A stretch of DNA of 64,000 nt from JAAURS01 sp044923475 (GTDB lineage Bacteria > Cyanobacteriota > Cyanobacteriia > Thermosynechococcales > Thermosynechococcaceae), in assembly GCF_044923475.1 (NCBI RefSeq), contig NZ_CP137338.1, positions 2,790,001 to 2,854,000 on the forward strand, written 5' to 3'. The notes under the pieces were generated by a model. It did no database searches, was not told the origin of the DNA, and was given only the letters and a program-made list of their open reading frames with translations. Below are positions 1-8,569 of the stretch, in pieces (the first letter of the stretch is position 1; every line of letters starts with the position of its first letter). The position numbers and the translations under genes were made by a program.

Positions 1-1
1 T

Positions 2-616
2 CAGGCGGGTGAAATCATCATTATGACTGGCCCTTCTGGATCTGGGAAAACGACGCTATTGACGTTGTTTGGCGGACTCCGTTCGGCTCAGGAAGGCAGC
101 TTAAAGATTTTGGGCGAGGAACTTCGCGGTGCGGGGAAGTCCCAATTAGCAAGTCTCCGCAAACATATCGGCTATATTTTTCAGGCCCATAATTTAATGA
201 CGTTTTTGACGGCTCAACGCAATGTGCGGATGGCGCTGGAGTTACACGATCGTTTTCTGGAGCAGGATCTAAATGCGATCGCCACCCAAATGCTAGAGTC
301 TGTGGGCTTGGGCGATCGCGTGCAGTATTACCCAGAGAACCTTTCGGGTGGGCAAAAGCAACGGGTGGCGATCGCGAGGGCTTTAGTGACGCAACCGAAG
401 ATCGTGCTGGCGGATGAGCCGACGGCGGCTTTGGATAAGAAGTCAGGGCGCGAGGTGGTGGAGCTGATGCAGAAGTTAGCGAAGGAGCAACGCTGTACGA
501 TTTTAATCGTGACCCACGACAATCGGATTTTGGATATCGCCGATCGCATTGTTTATATGGAAGATGGTCGTTTGGTTAGTCAAGATAAAGAAGCGGCTTT
601 AGCGTTGCATCCATAG
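2..616 (+). CDS. devA: DevA-family ABC transporter ATP-binding protein (5' end outside window)
   Basis: This is the ATPase subunit of a DevBCA/MacB-like exporter, which works with a DevC permease and a DevB membrane-fusion protein. The frame is open from the first bases of the window, so the true start lies upstream. Visible motifs are the Walker A GPSGSGKTT, a Q-loop (IFQAHNL), the signature LSGGQKQRVAIARAL, the Walker B IVLADEPTAALD, and the H-loop in VTHDNR. Only a few dozen N-terminal residues are missing by family length. The usual partners devB and devC would be expected just upstream, outside the window. A second, lone devC lies at 9519-10697. Confidence 0.9.
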   Translation, partial: QAGEIIIMTGPSGSGKTTLLTLFGGLRSAQEGSLKILGEELRGAGKSQLASLRKHIGYIFQAHNLMTFLTAQRNVRMALELHDRFLEQDLNAIATQMLESVGLGDRVQYYPENLSGGQKQRVAIARALVTQPKIVLADEPTAALDKKSGREVVELMQKLAKEQRCTILIVTHDNRILDIADRIVYMEDGRLVSQDKEAALALHP

Positions 617-714
617 CGGATTCAGGACTTGGCATTGTTCTAGATACGGAAAATCTATCATTAGCTGTAAAATTTAAGAGGCAACGCTTGAAAATCCTTT
701 AGATCCTAGCAATT

Positions 715-873
715 GTGGAACGCCAGACCAGAAACGACAAGTCTCAGGCGAGCTTTAGCACAGAGGTTGAGCTAAAACCGGAAAACGAAAAAATTCTATG
801 TCCTCATTGTCAACGCACTGCAACGAATGGACTTAAATGCAAAGGAATTTGTGTTGCCGACAATGACTATTAG
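715..873 (+). CDS. Small zinc-ribbon-like conserved hypothetical protein (52 aa)
   Basis: A GTG-started frame encodes 52 residues. Its C-terminal half carries CPHC, then a CKGIC-type pair, giving four cysteines plus one histidine in a spacing that could hold one zinc ion. The N-terminal half is charged and looks disordered. An in-frame TAG at 700-702 closes the frame upstream, so GTG is the only plausible start. I see no clear ribosome binding site. The CPHC...CKGIC...D-Y ending resembles small hypothetical proteins I associate with cyanobacteria, but I cannot name a family. It may be a real gene or the tail of a decayed one. Confidence 0.5.
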   Translation: MERQTRNDKSQASFSTEVELKPENEKILCPHCQRTATNGLKCKGICVADNDY

Positions 874-1174
874 GGAGCCGTTAAATTGACTTAAGGGCGG
901 GCAATGCTTTCAGAAACAATCGGAGGTTAAGCATTTGGAGCAGGTGCAGCAGGAGAATATGTTAGGCAAACGGATATTGTGGAGATTAGATTAAGATTGA
1001 ATGGGGAAATGTTGAAAACTTTGCCAATATTATCAGCCTATATAGCCAAATTAGTTAAATTGATGGACAGCCATCCGCCCATTTAGAGTTAGACTTTCTC
1101 TGTGCACATGCCTTTAGAAGAGATAGACTCAACGCAACGCAACATTTTATTTTTTAATAGTTTTTATCCTAAAA
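874..1174. other. Intergenic, about 300 bp, nothing recognised
   Basis: Between the small zinc-ribbon frame and the pentapeptide-repeat gene I find only short frames with no recognisable protein. The last 60 bases are AT-rich and probably hold the promoter of the gene at 1175. Confidence 0.4.
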
Positions 1175-2341
1175 ATGAACCAAGATCACTTAAATAATCT
1201 GAGTAAAGGCAAAGATTTTTGGAATAAATGGCGAAAACATAATTCGGATATAGAACCTGACTTTAAAGAATCTCAGTTAACTGATATGGATTCGCATTTG
1301 GTCGCTCCCTTAATGCGGAGAAATTTAAGAGGCTATGATTTAAGTGGAGCTAACTTTTGGCGAGCAAATCTCAGAGCCGTAGATTTCTCTGAAGCAAATT
1401 TATCTGAAGCACATCTTAATCAGGCAAATTTGGAGGAAGCCGATCTAACTGGAGCCAATTTGCAGCGTTCTTGGATTGAAGAAGCTAATTTGTGCAAAGC
1501 CTTGCTTCATAAAGCTAATTTAAGTTCAGCTGAGCTTTGGGGATCAAATTTATCTAAAGCAGATTGTAGCGATGCCTTTTTTTGTAATACAAATCTTGGT
1601 GCTTCTGACCTGTTTAAGGCGAATTTTAGTAATACCTGTTTACGAGAGTCCAACCTTATGGGTGCGCGGCTTGTAGAAACTAACTTCGAAAATGCAGATC
1701 TTGAAGGTAGCTCTGTTTGGGGAGTGTCTGCTTGGGACTTAAATTTAAAGGGTGCCATACAATCGAATTTAATTGTCACACCTCAAGACAGAGCTGTTAT
1801 CTCAGTAGATGACCTTGAAATTGCTCAATTTATTTATATACTACTGAGTAATCAGAAAATTCGCAAAGTTATTGATACGATTACATCAAAGGTTGTATTG
1901 ATACTTGGACGCTTTACACCTGAGAGAAAAGCTATTCTAGATACTCTTCGTGAAGAACTTCGCAGCAGAAATTATTTATCAGTGGTTTTTGATTTTGAGA
2001 AACCTTCCGAGCGAGATTTGACTGAAACTGTTTCTACTCTTGCTCATCTTTCCAGATTTGTGATTGCAGATATTACAGATGCGAAGAGCATACCTCAAGA
2101 ACTTCAACGGATAGTGCCTTCTTTACCTTCACTTCCAATTCAGCCAATCATCCTTGATTCACAGCATGAATATTCTATGTTTCAAGACTTTGGGGCTTAT
2201 TCATCTGTTTTGCCACCCTATCGTTATCGATGTATAAAAGAATTATTAGTTTCCCTTGATGAGAAAGTTATTGCTCCAGCATTAAAACGGGCACAGGAAA
2301 TTGCCGAACGACGTAGAGCATTCGAAGCTAATCTCAAGTAA
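1175..2341 (+). CDS. Pentapeptide-repeat protein with C-terminal Rossmann/TIR-like domain
   Basis: 388 aa. Residues 45-195 are pentapeptide repeats with the A(N/D)LxxA pattern (for example GANFWRANLRAVDF), which fold as a right-handed beta-helix. Residues 238-360 form a separate alpha/beta domain. It opens with the hydrophobic strand VVLILGRF, and continues through VVFDFEKPSERDLTETV and FVIADITDAKSIPQEL, patterns that recall TIR or nucleoside-deoxyribosyltransferase-like sensor/effector domains. A short helical tail ends the protein. Codon use is more AT-rich than in the neighbours, and an IS element lies just downstream, so recent acquisition is possible. The activity is unknown, and the domain assignment is inference from pattern only. 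Confidence 0.8.
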   Translation: MNQDHLNNLSKGKDFWNKWRKHNSDIEPDFKESQLTDMDSHLVAPLMRRNLRGYDLSGANFWRANLRAVDFSEANLSEAHLNQANLEEADLTGANLQRSWIEEANLCKALLHKANLSSAELWGSNLSKADCSDAFFCNTNLGASDLFKANFSNTCLRESNLMGARLVETNFENADLEGSSVWGVSAWDLNLKGAIQSNLIVTPQDRAVISVDDLEIAQFIYILLSNQKIRKVIDTITSKVVLILGRFTPERKAILDTLREELRSRNYLSVVFDFEKPSERDLTETVSTLAHLSRFVIADITDAKSIPQELQRIVPSLPSLPIQPIILDSQHEYSMFQDFGAYSSVLPPYRYRCIKELLVSLDEKVIAPALKRAQEIAERRRAFEANLK

Positions 2342-2547
2342 TGTTTGAATTACTTGTTGAGATGTTGTCAATAATCGTATTGGCGCGGACTGATTGAAGA
2401 TCTCGATGTGGCTACGAAGAGCACTGACAGCCGCTCAACACGAACGTCATTCCTAGCTCAAAAACTAGCCTTAGGATCGAGGATTAAATAACCTCCAGAA
2501 TATAGGAAGCGTGATAGCTTGAAGATCCTTTCCTTATCTGTTTTTAG

Positions 2548-3752
2548 ATGAATCCCTACCCCTTCGCTATTGAGCAGCAAATGCAACGGCTTTACAAGTC
2601 CTTAAATGAAAAGGATCGTCGTCGTTATGGGGCCATCGAAGCTGCGAAACTGGGATGGGGTGGAATATCGTACATTAGCGCTCTGTTTGGGTGTGATTAT
2701 TACACGATTCGATTGGGGCTATCAGAGTTAGATGATTTAGTGGCCATGAATCAGGCGGGGATTCGGGCAAAAGGCGGGGGACGCAAATCAGCCTTTGAGA
2801 CCGTCGAGGGACTGGATGAAGTCTTTATTGAGGTGCTAGAGGCGCACACCGCAGGGTCGCCGATGGATGAGGGGCAGAAATGGACAAATCTCAAGCGTCA
2901 AGAGATTGCTCAGTTGATCGAAGTTGACGGAAAAGCCATCAGCGTTACCCTCGTTGACCAATTGCTTAAAAAGCATCATTATCGCAAACGCAAAGCTCAG
3001 AAACGACTGTCTACAGGAGAAACCGCCCATCGTAACGAACAGTTTGAAAACATCAGGAATCTTAGAAAAACCTATCAAGACTCAGGTCATCCGGTTTTAA
3101 GCATGGACACTAAAAAAAAGAGTTGATTGGACTCCTGTATCGAGAGGGTCGTTTGTATACCCAACAAGAGATTCAGGTGCTTGACCATGATTGGCCATCC
3201 CTGGCAGAGGGGGTTGCCATTCCCCATGGACTATACGACTTAGACCTGAACATCGGCTATGTGCAGATTGGGGTCAGTCATGACACGGGAGAGTTTGCCT
3301 GTGACTCGATTCGCTACTGGTGGAATCATTACGGTTCCATGGAGTATCCGAAGGCCAGTTCTATTTTGATCCTCTGTGATGGAGGCGGGTCTAACAGTTC
3401 ACGCCACTATCTGTTTAAGCAAGATTTACAGACATTGGTCAATGAATTGGGGATTGAGATTCGCATTGCCCACTATCCACCGTATACCTCAAAACACAAT
3501 CCCATTGAGCATCGTCTGTTCCCTCATCTGACACGGGTGTGTGAAGGTGTCATTTTTGAGTCGGTGGAAACTGTTAAAGATTTGATGGGTAAAGCCAAGA
3601 CGAAAACGGGTCTGAAGGTCTTGGCGACGGTATTAGATAAGGTGTATCAAACGGGGCGAAAAGTCACCCAGGCGTTTAAGGAATCAATGGAAATCGTTTT
3701 TGATGCTTACCTGCCAAAATGGAATTACACCGCCAAGCCTCAAAAAGCTTAA
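2548..3752 (+). CDS. ISAzo13-family transposase, expressed by -1 frameshift
   Basis: Two frames, 2548-3126 and 3123-3752, together make one DDE transposase of about 400 aa. The first frame ends in SMDTKKKS; shifting back one base at the A-run gives KKELIGLLYREGR and continues to the end, so no residues are missing. Acidic residues of the catalytic core are visible in LSMDTKKK (first frame), ILCDGGGSNSSR and the HNPIEH stretch (second frame). The start ATG lies 46 bases inside the left inverted repeat. A programmed frameshift is more likely than decay, because the slip site is the classic A AAA AAG and both halves are otherwise intact. Confidence 0.85.
3114..3120 (+). other. Slippery heptamer A_AAA_AAG for -1 frameshifting
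   Basis: The heptamer is in the zero frame of the first transposase frame (AAA 3115-3117, AAG 3118-3120). The zero-frame stop TGA follows at 3124-3126. A -1 slip gives AAA AAA GAG TTG, exactly in the frame of the second half. Confidence 0.7.
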
Positions 3753-3788
3753 TTCTGGAGGTTATTTAATCCACGATCCTTAGTCAAA

Positions 3789-3873
3789 ATGCGGACGCTT
3801 GGTGCAGAGCGATCGCCCTTCCCGTCGTAAAGCCCTTGCAAATACGGACGCTTGGTGCGCAGCTATCGCCCTT
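3789..3873. repeat. Two imperfect 32-bp direct repeats
   Basis: Copies at 3789-3820 and 3842-3873 share CGGACGCTTGGTGC and a following ATCGCCCTT, separated by 21 bases. Only two copies exist. They lie between the insertion sequence and the regulator gene and may be part of a dispersed cyanobacterial repeat. Confidence 0.6.
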
Positions 3874-4073
3874 CTTTACGGACAGACGATCGCAGCAAAA
3901 TTGTAGTAATCGACTTCAAGACGGAGCCTTTTCCGAGAAAACTCATACAGTTACTGTTTGAAGCAATTTTAAAATGTTCCTTAACGGCCAAGAATATGCT
4001 GTAAAAGCGATTAAAGTAAGAATCTCAGGCACCCGATCGACGTCTGTTCGGTGTATTGCGATCGCCCAGCCTT

Positions 4074-7000
4074 ATGTCTCCAACTTTAAGCATCACGCTA
4101 CTCGGAGGATTCTCCCTGACCTACTGCGATCGCCCCGTCGCAGAACTCACGGGCGGGCGATCGCAAGCCCTATTGGCCTATCTCGTCCTGCATCGCCACA
4201 CGCCTCAACCCCGACAGCGGATTGCCTTTCAACTGTGGCCAGAATCGACCGACGATCGAGCGCGGGCTAACCTGCGGAAAGAACTCAGTCGTTTGCGCCA
4301 AGCCTTGCCCGACCCAGACGCCTTTCTGCGAGTGGATAACAAAACGCTGCAATGGCGACCCGATGGAAACTTCAATTCGGATGCGGTTGAGTTTGAAGCA
4401 ATCGTAAAAGCAGCAGAACGAGCTACAGATAAAAGTGCTATCCAAACTCACTTAGAACAAGCGCTGGCATTATATCGCGGCGATTTGTTACCCGATTTTG
4501 ACGATGAGTGGATCGTCGCCGAACGGGAACGCTTGTACCAGATCCGCATTCGAGCCTTAGTACAACTGATTAATCTGCTAGAAGAGCAGCAGGATTATCC
4601 CACTGCGTTGACTTATACCCAACAACTGTTGTGGGCGGATGCGTTAAATGAAGCGACTTATGTTGCACTAATGCGGCTGTACGGGTCGAACGGCGATCGC
4701 GCTAAGGCATTGCAGGTTTACCATCAGTGCATGACGACGCTCCGCGAGGAGTTGGGCATCGATCCCAGTGCCAGCACTCGTCAGCTTTACGAGCAATTGT
4801 TGCGAGAAGACGATGGGCCTGAAGGGCCTTCGCGCCGCGTCTCCAGCGGAGAATCGCGCCGCGATTCCAATCCCCTATCGCCCTCTTTATCGCCCCTATC
4901 GCCGCGACAATCTCCGGCATCGCCATCCCCTTTGGTGGGTCGCGAGCCAGAATGGGCCTCTATTCAGCAGTGGGCCAGCGCGGTGCTGCGTCAGGAGCGC
5001 CGTGAGAATATCGGGCATGGGGTAATGGATGCCGAATCCACGGTGCTGTTGCTGGCGGGAGAGCCTGGAATTGGCAAAACTCGGTTACTGGAAGAATTAC
5101 AAGCATTCGCCCAGTCCAATCGCGCCCAAATCCTTTGGGGTCGAGGTTTTGCTGCTGAGACGATGCGTCCCTACGGCATCTGGACGGATGCTTTGCGGGC
5201 TGCGGCGATCGCTGCAACAGTCAATCTTCCACCCGCATTAGGATTCCTGCTGCCAGAATTGGGGCAACCGTCCTCAGCACCGCCCGATCCGAGTCATTTA
5301 TTCGATGCGGTGGTGCAACTGCTAATGCAATGGGCGAATCAAGCCCCGTTGCTGGTCATTCTGGACGATATCCAATGGATCGATGAAGCCTCATCGGCCT
5401 TGCTCCATTACGCGATTCGATTGCTGCGTCCTTTCCCTGTTTTGTTTGCGTTGGCGGCCCGTACCCAGGAACTAACGGAGAATGCGGCGATTTCGCGAGT
5501 GATGCAGGCCCTCCGGCGAGAGCAGCGGTTGCAGTCCCTGGAATTGCCAGCGCTCGATCGCGAACAAACAGCAGATCTGATGCGCCAGACTCACAAGCTC
5601 GAACCATCCAGCTTATCTCTGGCCGTTGTGAATCAAGTCTTTATCGACAGCGGTGGCAATCCCCTCTTTGCTCTGGAAATTGCTCGCTCGCTCGGTCAGA
5701 ATCAGTCCGGCCATGCCCACACCCTCGAAGCCCTGATTGGCGATCGCCTCCACCAATTGGACGAAGCCACCCGCGAAATTCTCCCTTGGGCCGCCGCCTT
5801 GGGCCGTAGCTTTAAAGCCTCCACAGTAGCGGAAGTGGCCGAATACCCCGCGATTAAATTGCTCGCCGCCATCGAGCAGTTGGAAAAACAGGCGATCGTT
5901 CGCTCTGGCAGCGCTCTGGAAGATGAAATGGGGTATGACTTCGCCCATGATATTGTGCGGCAGGTCGTCTATCGGCAAATCTCCGAACCCCGCCGTCAGT
6001 TGATTCATCGCCAGATTGCTCGTAAACTGCACCAACAGGCAACTCCAGACCAGGCTTTAGCCAGCGATATTGCTTATCATGCTGCCTTGGGGGGCGATCG
6101 CGCCTTAGCTACCTCTGCGGCCTTAGCTGCCGCCGAACGATGCCTGAAATTATTTGCCTATGCTGAAGCCTTAGAACTAGCTCAGCAGGGCATCCAGCAT
6201 TGTCAATTCCTCGATCCGCCTAACCGCATTCTCTCTCACGCTAGCTTGCTCCGAGTGCAGGCGCTGGCCGGGGTGACGGGCGATCGCGCCGCGCAAATAG
6301 AGCGCGAAGGGCAGCAATTGATTCGGGAATCCAAGGCGTTGCAGATCAACGAGGCAGAAGTTATCGCTATTGAAGCGCTGATCGTTTTGCAGTTCGATCG
6401 CAGCGATTTTATAGGGGTTCACGAGCAAACCCTGCGTGCCTTAGAAGCCAGTCAAATGACCAGTCCAGTCATGACAGCGCGCGTGCTGGCCTATAGCGGT
6501 TCCTGTTTGGCGGAAATTGGCCGAGATTTGATCCGGGCCGAGGCGTTGCTCCTAGAAGCGCAGTCGTTGGCCGAGCGGGTCGGCGTGGAGCTTTACGATA
6601 TTTTCAGCGGGCTGGGATGCGTCCATCGCCATTACGGTCGCTATGACGAGGCGCGATCGCTCCTAAAACAGGCATGGCGGCTCACCCAGGCCCAACAAGA
6701 GCACTGGCGCGAATGTACCTATCTCGGCTACTTAGCCGCGATAGAGCTGGAGACGGGCAATCCGATCGCCGCCTTGCCTTACTGCGATGAAATCTCGACG
6801 ATAGCCGCCAAAATTCAAGGGGAGGGCAGCGAAGCAGCGGTGGCTGCGGCTTTAGCGGCATTGGCTCGCTATCAGTTGGGTCAACCCAATGCAGAGGCAG
6901 AGTTGACTGAGGCGATCGCCACACTACAACAGGTCGATGCGAAACGAATACTGGCTTATGTGTTGACTGGCGCAGCAGAAGTCGATTTAAGCTGCGATCG

Positions 7001-7271
7001 CCTAGCGTTAGCTGTAAATCGCGCCGAGGCCGCTCTCAAAAATGCTCAGATCGTCAACCACCCGAGTGCAATTGCGCTGAGTTGGGCCATTCTGATTCAG
7101 GGATTGTTAATGGTAGGCGAACGACAACAAGCTACCGATCGACTTGAACAGCTTCAACAGACCATACAACAAAACGATCTGAGTTATCGATCTCAGTCCG
7201 CTGTCGAGCGAGTCGTCCAGCAAATGCCAGTGAGTGCCGCGTCTAAGCGTAAGTCATCCAAACAATCTTAA
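4074..7271 (+). CDS. BTAD/AAA/TPR transcriptional regulator (AfsR/SARP-like architecture)
   Basis: About 1065 aa. The N-terminus (ITLLGGFSL...) is a winged-helix/BTAD-type module as in SARP regulators: a DNA-binding-like segment followed by helical repeats to about residue 245. A low-complexity Ser/Pro/Arg linker (about 250-295) follows. Next comes an AAA/STAND ATPase with Walker A GEPGIGKTRLLEE and Walker B LLVILDDIQWID, and then TPR-like helical repeats to the end. An upstream TTG at 4056 is possible, but the ATG at 4074 fits the domain start better. The downstream DUF4242 gene follows after 21 bases and is probably co-transcribed, so the regulator may sense or control through it. The target genes are not evident. 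Confidence 0.85.
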   Translation: MSPTLSITLLGGFSLTYCDRPVAELTGGRSQALLAYLVLHRHTPQPRQRIAFQLWPESTDDRARANLRKELSRLRQALPDPDAFLRVDNKTLQWRPDGNFNSDAVEFEAIVKAAERATDKSAIQTHLEQALALYRGDLLPDFDDEWIVAERERLYQIRIRALVQLINLLEEQQDYPTALTYTQQLLWADALNEATYVALMRLYGSNGDRAKALQVYHQCMTTLREELGIDPSASTRQLYEQLLREDDGPEGPSRRVSSGESRRDSNPLSPSLSPLSPRQSPASPSPLVGREPEWASIQQWASAVLRQERRENIGHGVMDAESTVLLLAGEPGIGKTRLLEELQAFAQSNRAQILWGRGFAAETMRPYGIWTDALRAAAIAATVNLPPALGFLLPELGQPSSAPPDPSHLFDAVVQLLMQWANQAPLLVILDDIQWIDEASSALLHYAIRLLRPFPVLFALAARTQELTENAAISRVMQALRREQRLQSLELPALDREQTADLMRQTHKLEPSSLSLAVVNQVFIDSGGNPLFALEIARSLGQNQSGHAHTLEALIGDRLHQLDEATREILPWAAALGRSFKASTVAEVAEYPAIKLLAAIEQLEKQAIVRSGSALEDEMGYDFAHDIVRQVVYRQISEPRRQLIHRQIARKLHQQATPDQALASDIAYHAALGGDRALATSAALAAAERCLKLFAYAEALELAQQGIQHCQFLDPPNRILSHASLLRVQALAGVTGDRAAQIEREGQQLIRESKALQINEAEVIAIEALIVLQFDRSDFIGVHEQTLRALEASQMTSPVMTARVLAYSGSCLAEIGRDLIRAEALLLEAQSLAERVGVELYDIFSGLGCVHRHYGRYDEARSLLKQAWRLTQAQQEHWRECTYLGYLAAIELETGNPIAALPYCDEISTIAAKIQGEGSEAAVAAALAALARYQLGQPNAEAELTEAIATLQQVDAKRILAYVLTGAAEVDLSCDRLALAVNRAEAALKNAQIVNHPSAIALSWAILIQGLLMVGERQQATDRLEQLQQTIQQNDLSYRSQSAVERVVQQMPVSAASKRKSSKQS

Positions 7272-7292
7272 ATCACCACAGGGAGGTTTTTT

Positions 7293-7820
7293 ATGTCTCT
7301 TGTCATTGTGGAAACCCTTTCAGACTCGCCGCTAAACCTAGAAGAGTTGACCGATCCGCACAATCCAGTTTTGGATTGTTTGGCCGCACGCAATGCGACC
7401 TGGCGTTATTCGCTACTGTCGAGCGATCGCCATCGGATGATCTGCACCTTTGAGGCTCCCGATGCGGAAGCAGTGCGAGAATCCTATCGCAAAGGCGGCG
7501 GTTTCTTTAGTCGCATTTGGGCGGGAGAGCTAATTCTGCCAGAGGGCGACCCGCCGCCGCGCGATGATGCCAATCTGAAGGTATTTGAGGCAACTTTCCC
7601 CAATGGATTAACCGAGGAGCAGTGGGACGAGGCCAATCGGCAGGTTCTCCCTTGTTACGCCGAACGCGGTGTTGAGTGGGTGCAATCGTACGTGTCGTGT
7701 GATCGCACCCGCGTTGTTTGCGAACTCAATGCGCCCGATGCGGAAGTCATCCGAGAAGCTCATCGTAAATTCGATATTCCTTGCGATCGCATTTGGTCGG
7801 CAATGGTGCTCAAACCTTAG
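7293..7820 (+). CDS. DUF4242 domain protein, tandem duplicate
   Basis: 175 aa, cytoplasmic, no signal peptide. The chain consists of two similar halves. Each holds a RVV/RMICxFxAPDAExxRE(A/S) segment (about residues 47-60 and 136-150) followed by a conserved RIW motif, so this is an internal duplication of a small ferredoxin-like alpha/beta domain. A strong ribosome binding site (GGGAGG) precedes the ATG. The gene directly follows the BTAD regulator and is likely in the same operon. The biochemical role of DUF4242 proteins is not established; I infer only a link to the adjacent regulator. Confidence 0.8.
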   Translation: MSLVIVETLSDSPLNLEELTDPHNPVLDCLAARNATWRYSLLSSDRHRMICTFEAPDAEAVRESYRKGGGFFSRIWAGELILPEGDPPPRDDANLKVFEATFPNGLTEEQWDEANRQVLPCYAERGVEWVQSYVSCDRTRVVCELNAPDAEVIREAHRKFDIPCDRIWSAMVLKP

Positions 7821-7873
7821 AATTAAAACTTTGCCTTATAATCGAGTCAGGACACACGCTAGAGGCGATCGCC

Positions 7874-8497
7874 ATGCTAAGCGCGGAGACAAAATTCTTT
7901 TCATTCGAGGAATTCCTCGCCTGGAACGATGGGCGATCTGATACCAAATTCGAGTTGCGCCAAGGAATTCCAATGCCAGTTGTTGAGCCGAATGCGAATC
8001 ATGAAGATGTGATTGCAATGCTCTGCATGTATTTAATAAACTTCTGCCAAGCCTCTGATTTACCCTATGTCCCGCGCCAGAATAAACAGATTCGCCTGAA
8101 ACTGGATGCCAACCAACGAGAATCCAGTCGCTATGGCGATATTGTAGTGTTTGCCCAAGATGAATGGCAGCGCATGAAACAATTGGGCATTTCGGCAGCC
8201 GCTTACATTCCGCCGCCACTCGTCATTGAAGTTGTTAGCACCAATTGGCGGGATGATTACCGAACCAAGGTTGATGAATACGAAGCCTTGGGCGTTGCCG
8301 AGTATTGGATTGTTGACTATGCTGGACTGGGAGGAATGCAATACATCGGAATGCCCAAACAGCCTACCTTGACGGTTCTAGAATCGATCGACGGAGAATA
8401 TCGGCAACAGTTATTTCGCGGTAGCGATCGCATTATTTCTCCTACTTTTCCAACCTTAGCGCTCACAGCAGCAGAAGTGTTTGCCTTTGGAGGTTGA
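7874..8497 (+). CDS. Uma2-family (DUF820) PD-(D/E)XK-fold protein
   Basis: About 207 aa. It has the Uma2 hallmarks: a start near FSFEEFLAW, a YGDIVVFAQDEW strand and a PPLVIEVVS-TNWRDDYRTKVDEYEALGVAEYWIVD core, where E, D and K of a PD-(D/E)XK-type site are visible. Upstream in-frame starts overlap the preceding gene; the ATG after the HIP1 sequence at 7865-7873 gives the normal family length. Uma2 proteins are highly amplified in cyanobacteria. They are called putative endonucleases from fold only, and the function is unproven. Two further Uma2-derived sequences lie at 35471 and 37141. Confidence 0.85.
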   Translation: MLSAETKFFSFEEFLAWNDGRSDTKFELRQGIPMPVVEPNANHEDVIAMLCMYLINFCQASDLPYVPRQNKQIRLKLDANQRESSRYGDIVVFAQDEWQRMKQLGISAAAYIPPPLVIEVVSTNWRDDYRTKVDEYEALGVAEYWIVDYAGLGGMQYIGMPKQPTLTVLESIDGEYRQQLFRGSDRIISPTFPTLALTAAEVFAFGG

Positions 8498-8569
8498 GGC
8501 GTTATGTTTCTGCGATCGCGTTCCACATCTGAAGCCAGGGGTTTTACGACGATTCCGATAACGCGCGCT

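Larger units (their letters stand above)
2474..3779 (+). mobile_element. Complete ISAzo13-family insertion sequence
   Basis: The element is bounded by 28-bp inverted repeats at 2474-2501 and 3752-3779. They begin GGATCG and differ at one position (the seventh base). The flanking trinucleotide TTA is present on both sides (2471-2473 and 3780-3782), consistent with a 3-bp target duplication. The element is about 1.3 kb and carries one transposase read through a -1 frameshift. The transposase stop codon overlaps the right inverted repeat. Near-identical repeats and preserved flanks point to a recent insertion. Confidence 0.85.

Noticed and set aside
2537..2553. 17-mer TCTGTTTTTAGATGAAT shared with 62597-62613
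   Set aside because: A single AT-rich match across 60 kb is near what chance allows, and nothing else around it matches.
3789..3873. CRISPR-like pair of repeats
   Set aside because: Only two copies, imperfect, with a 21-base gap and no cas genes.
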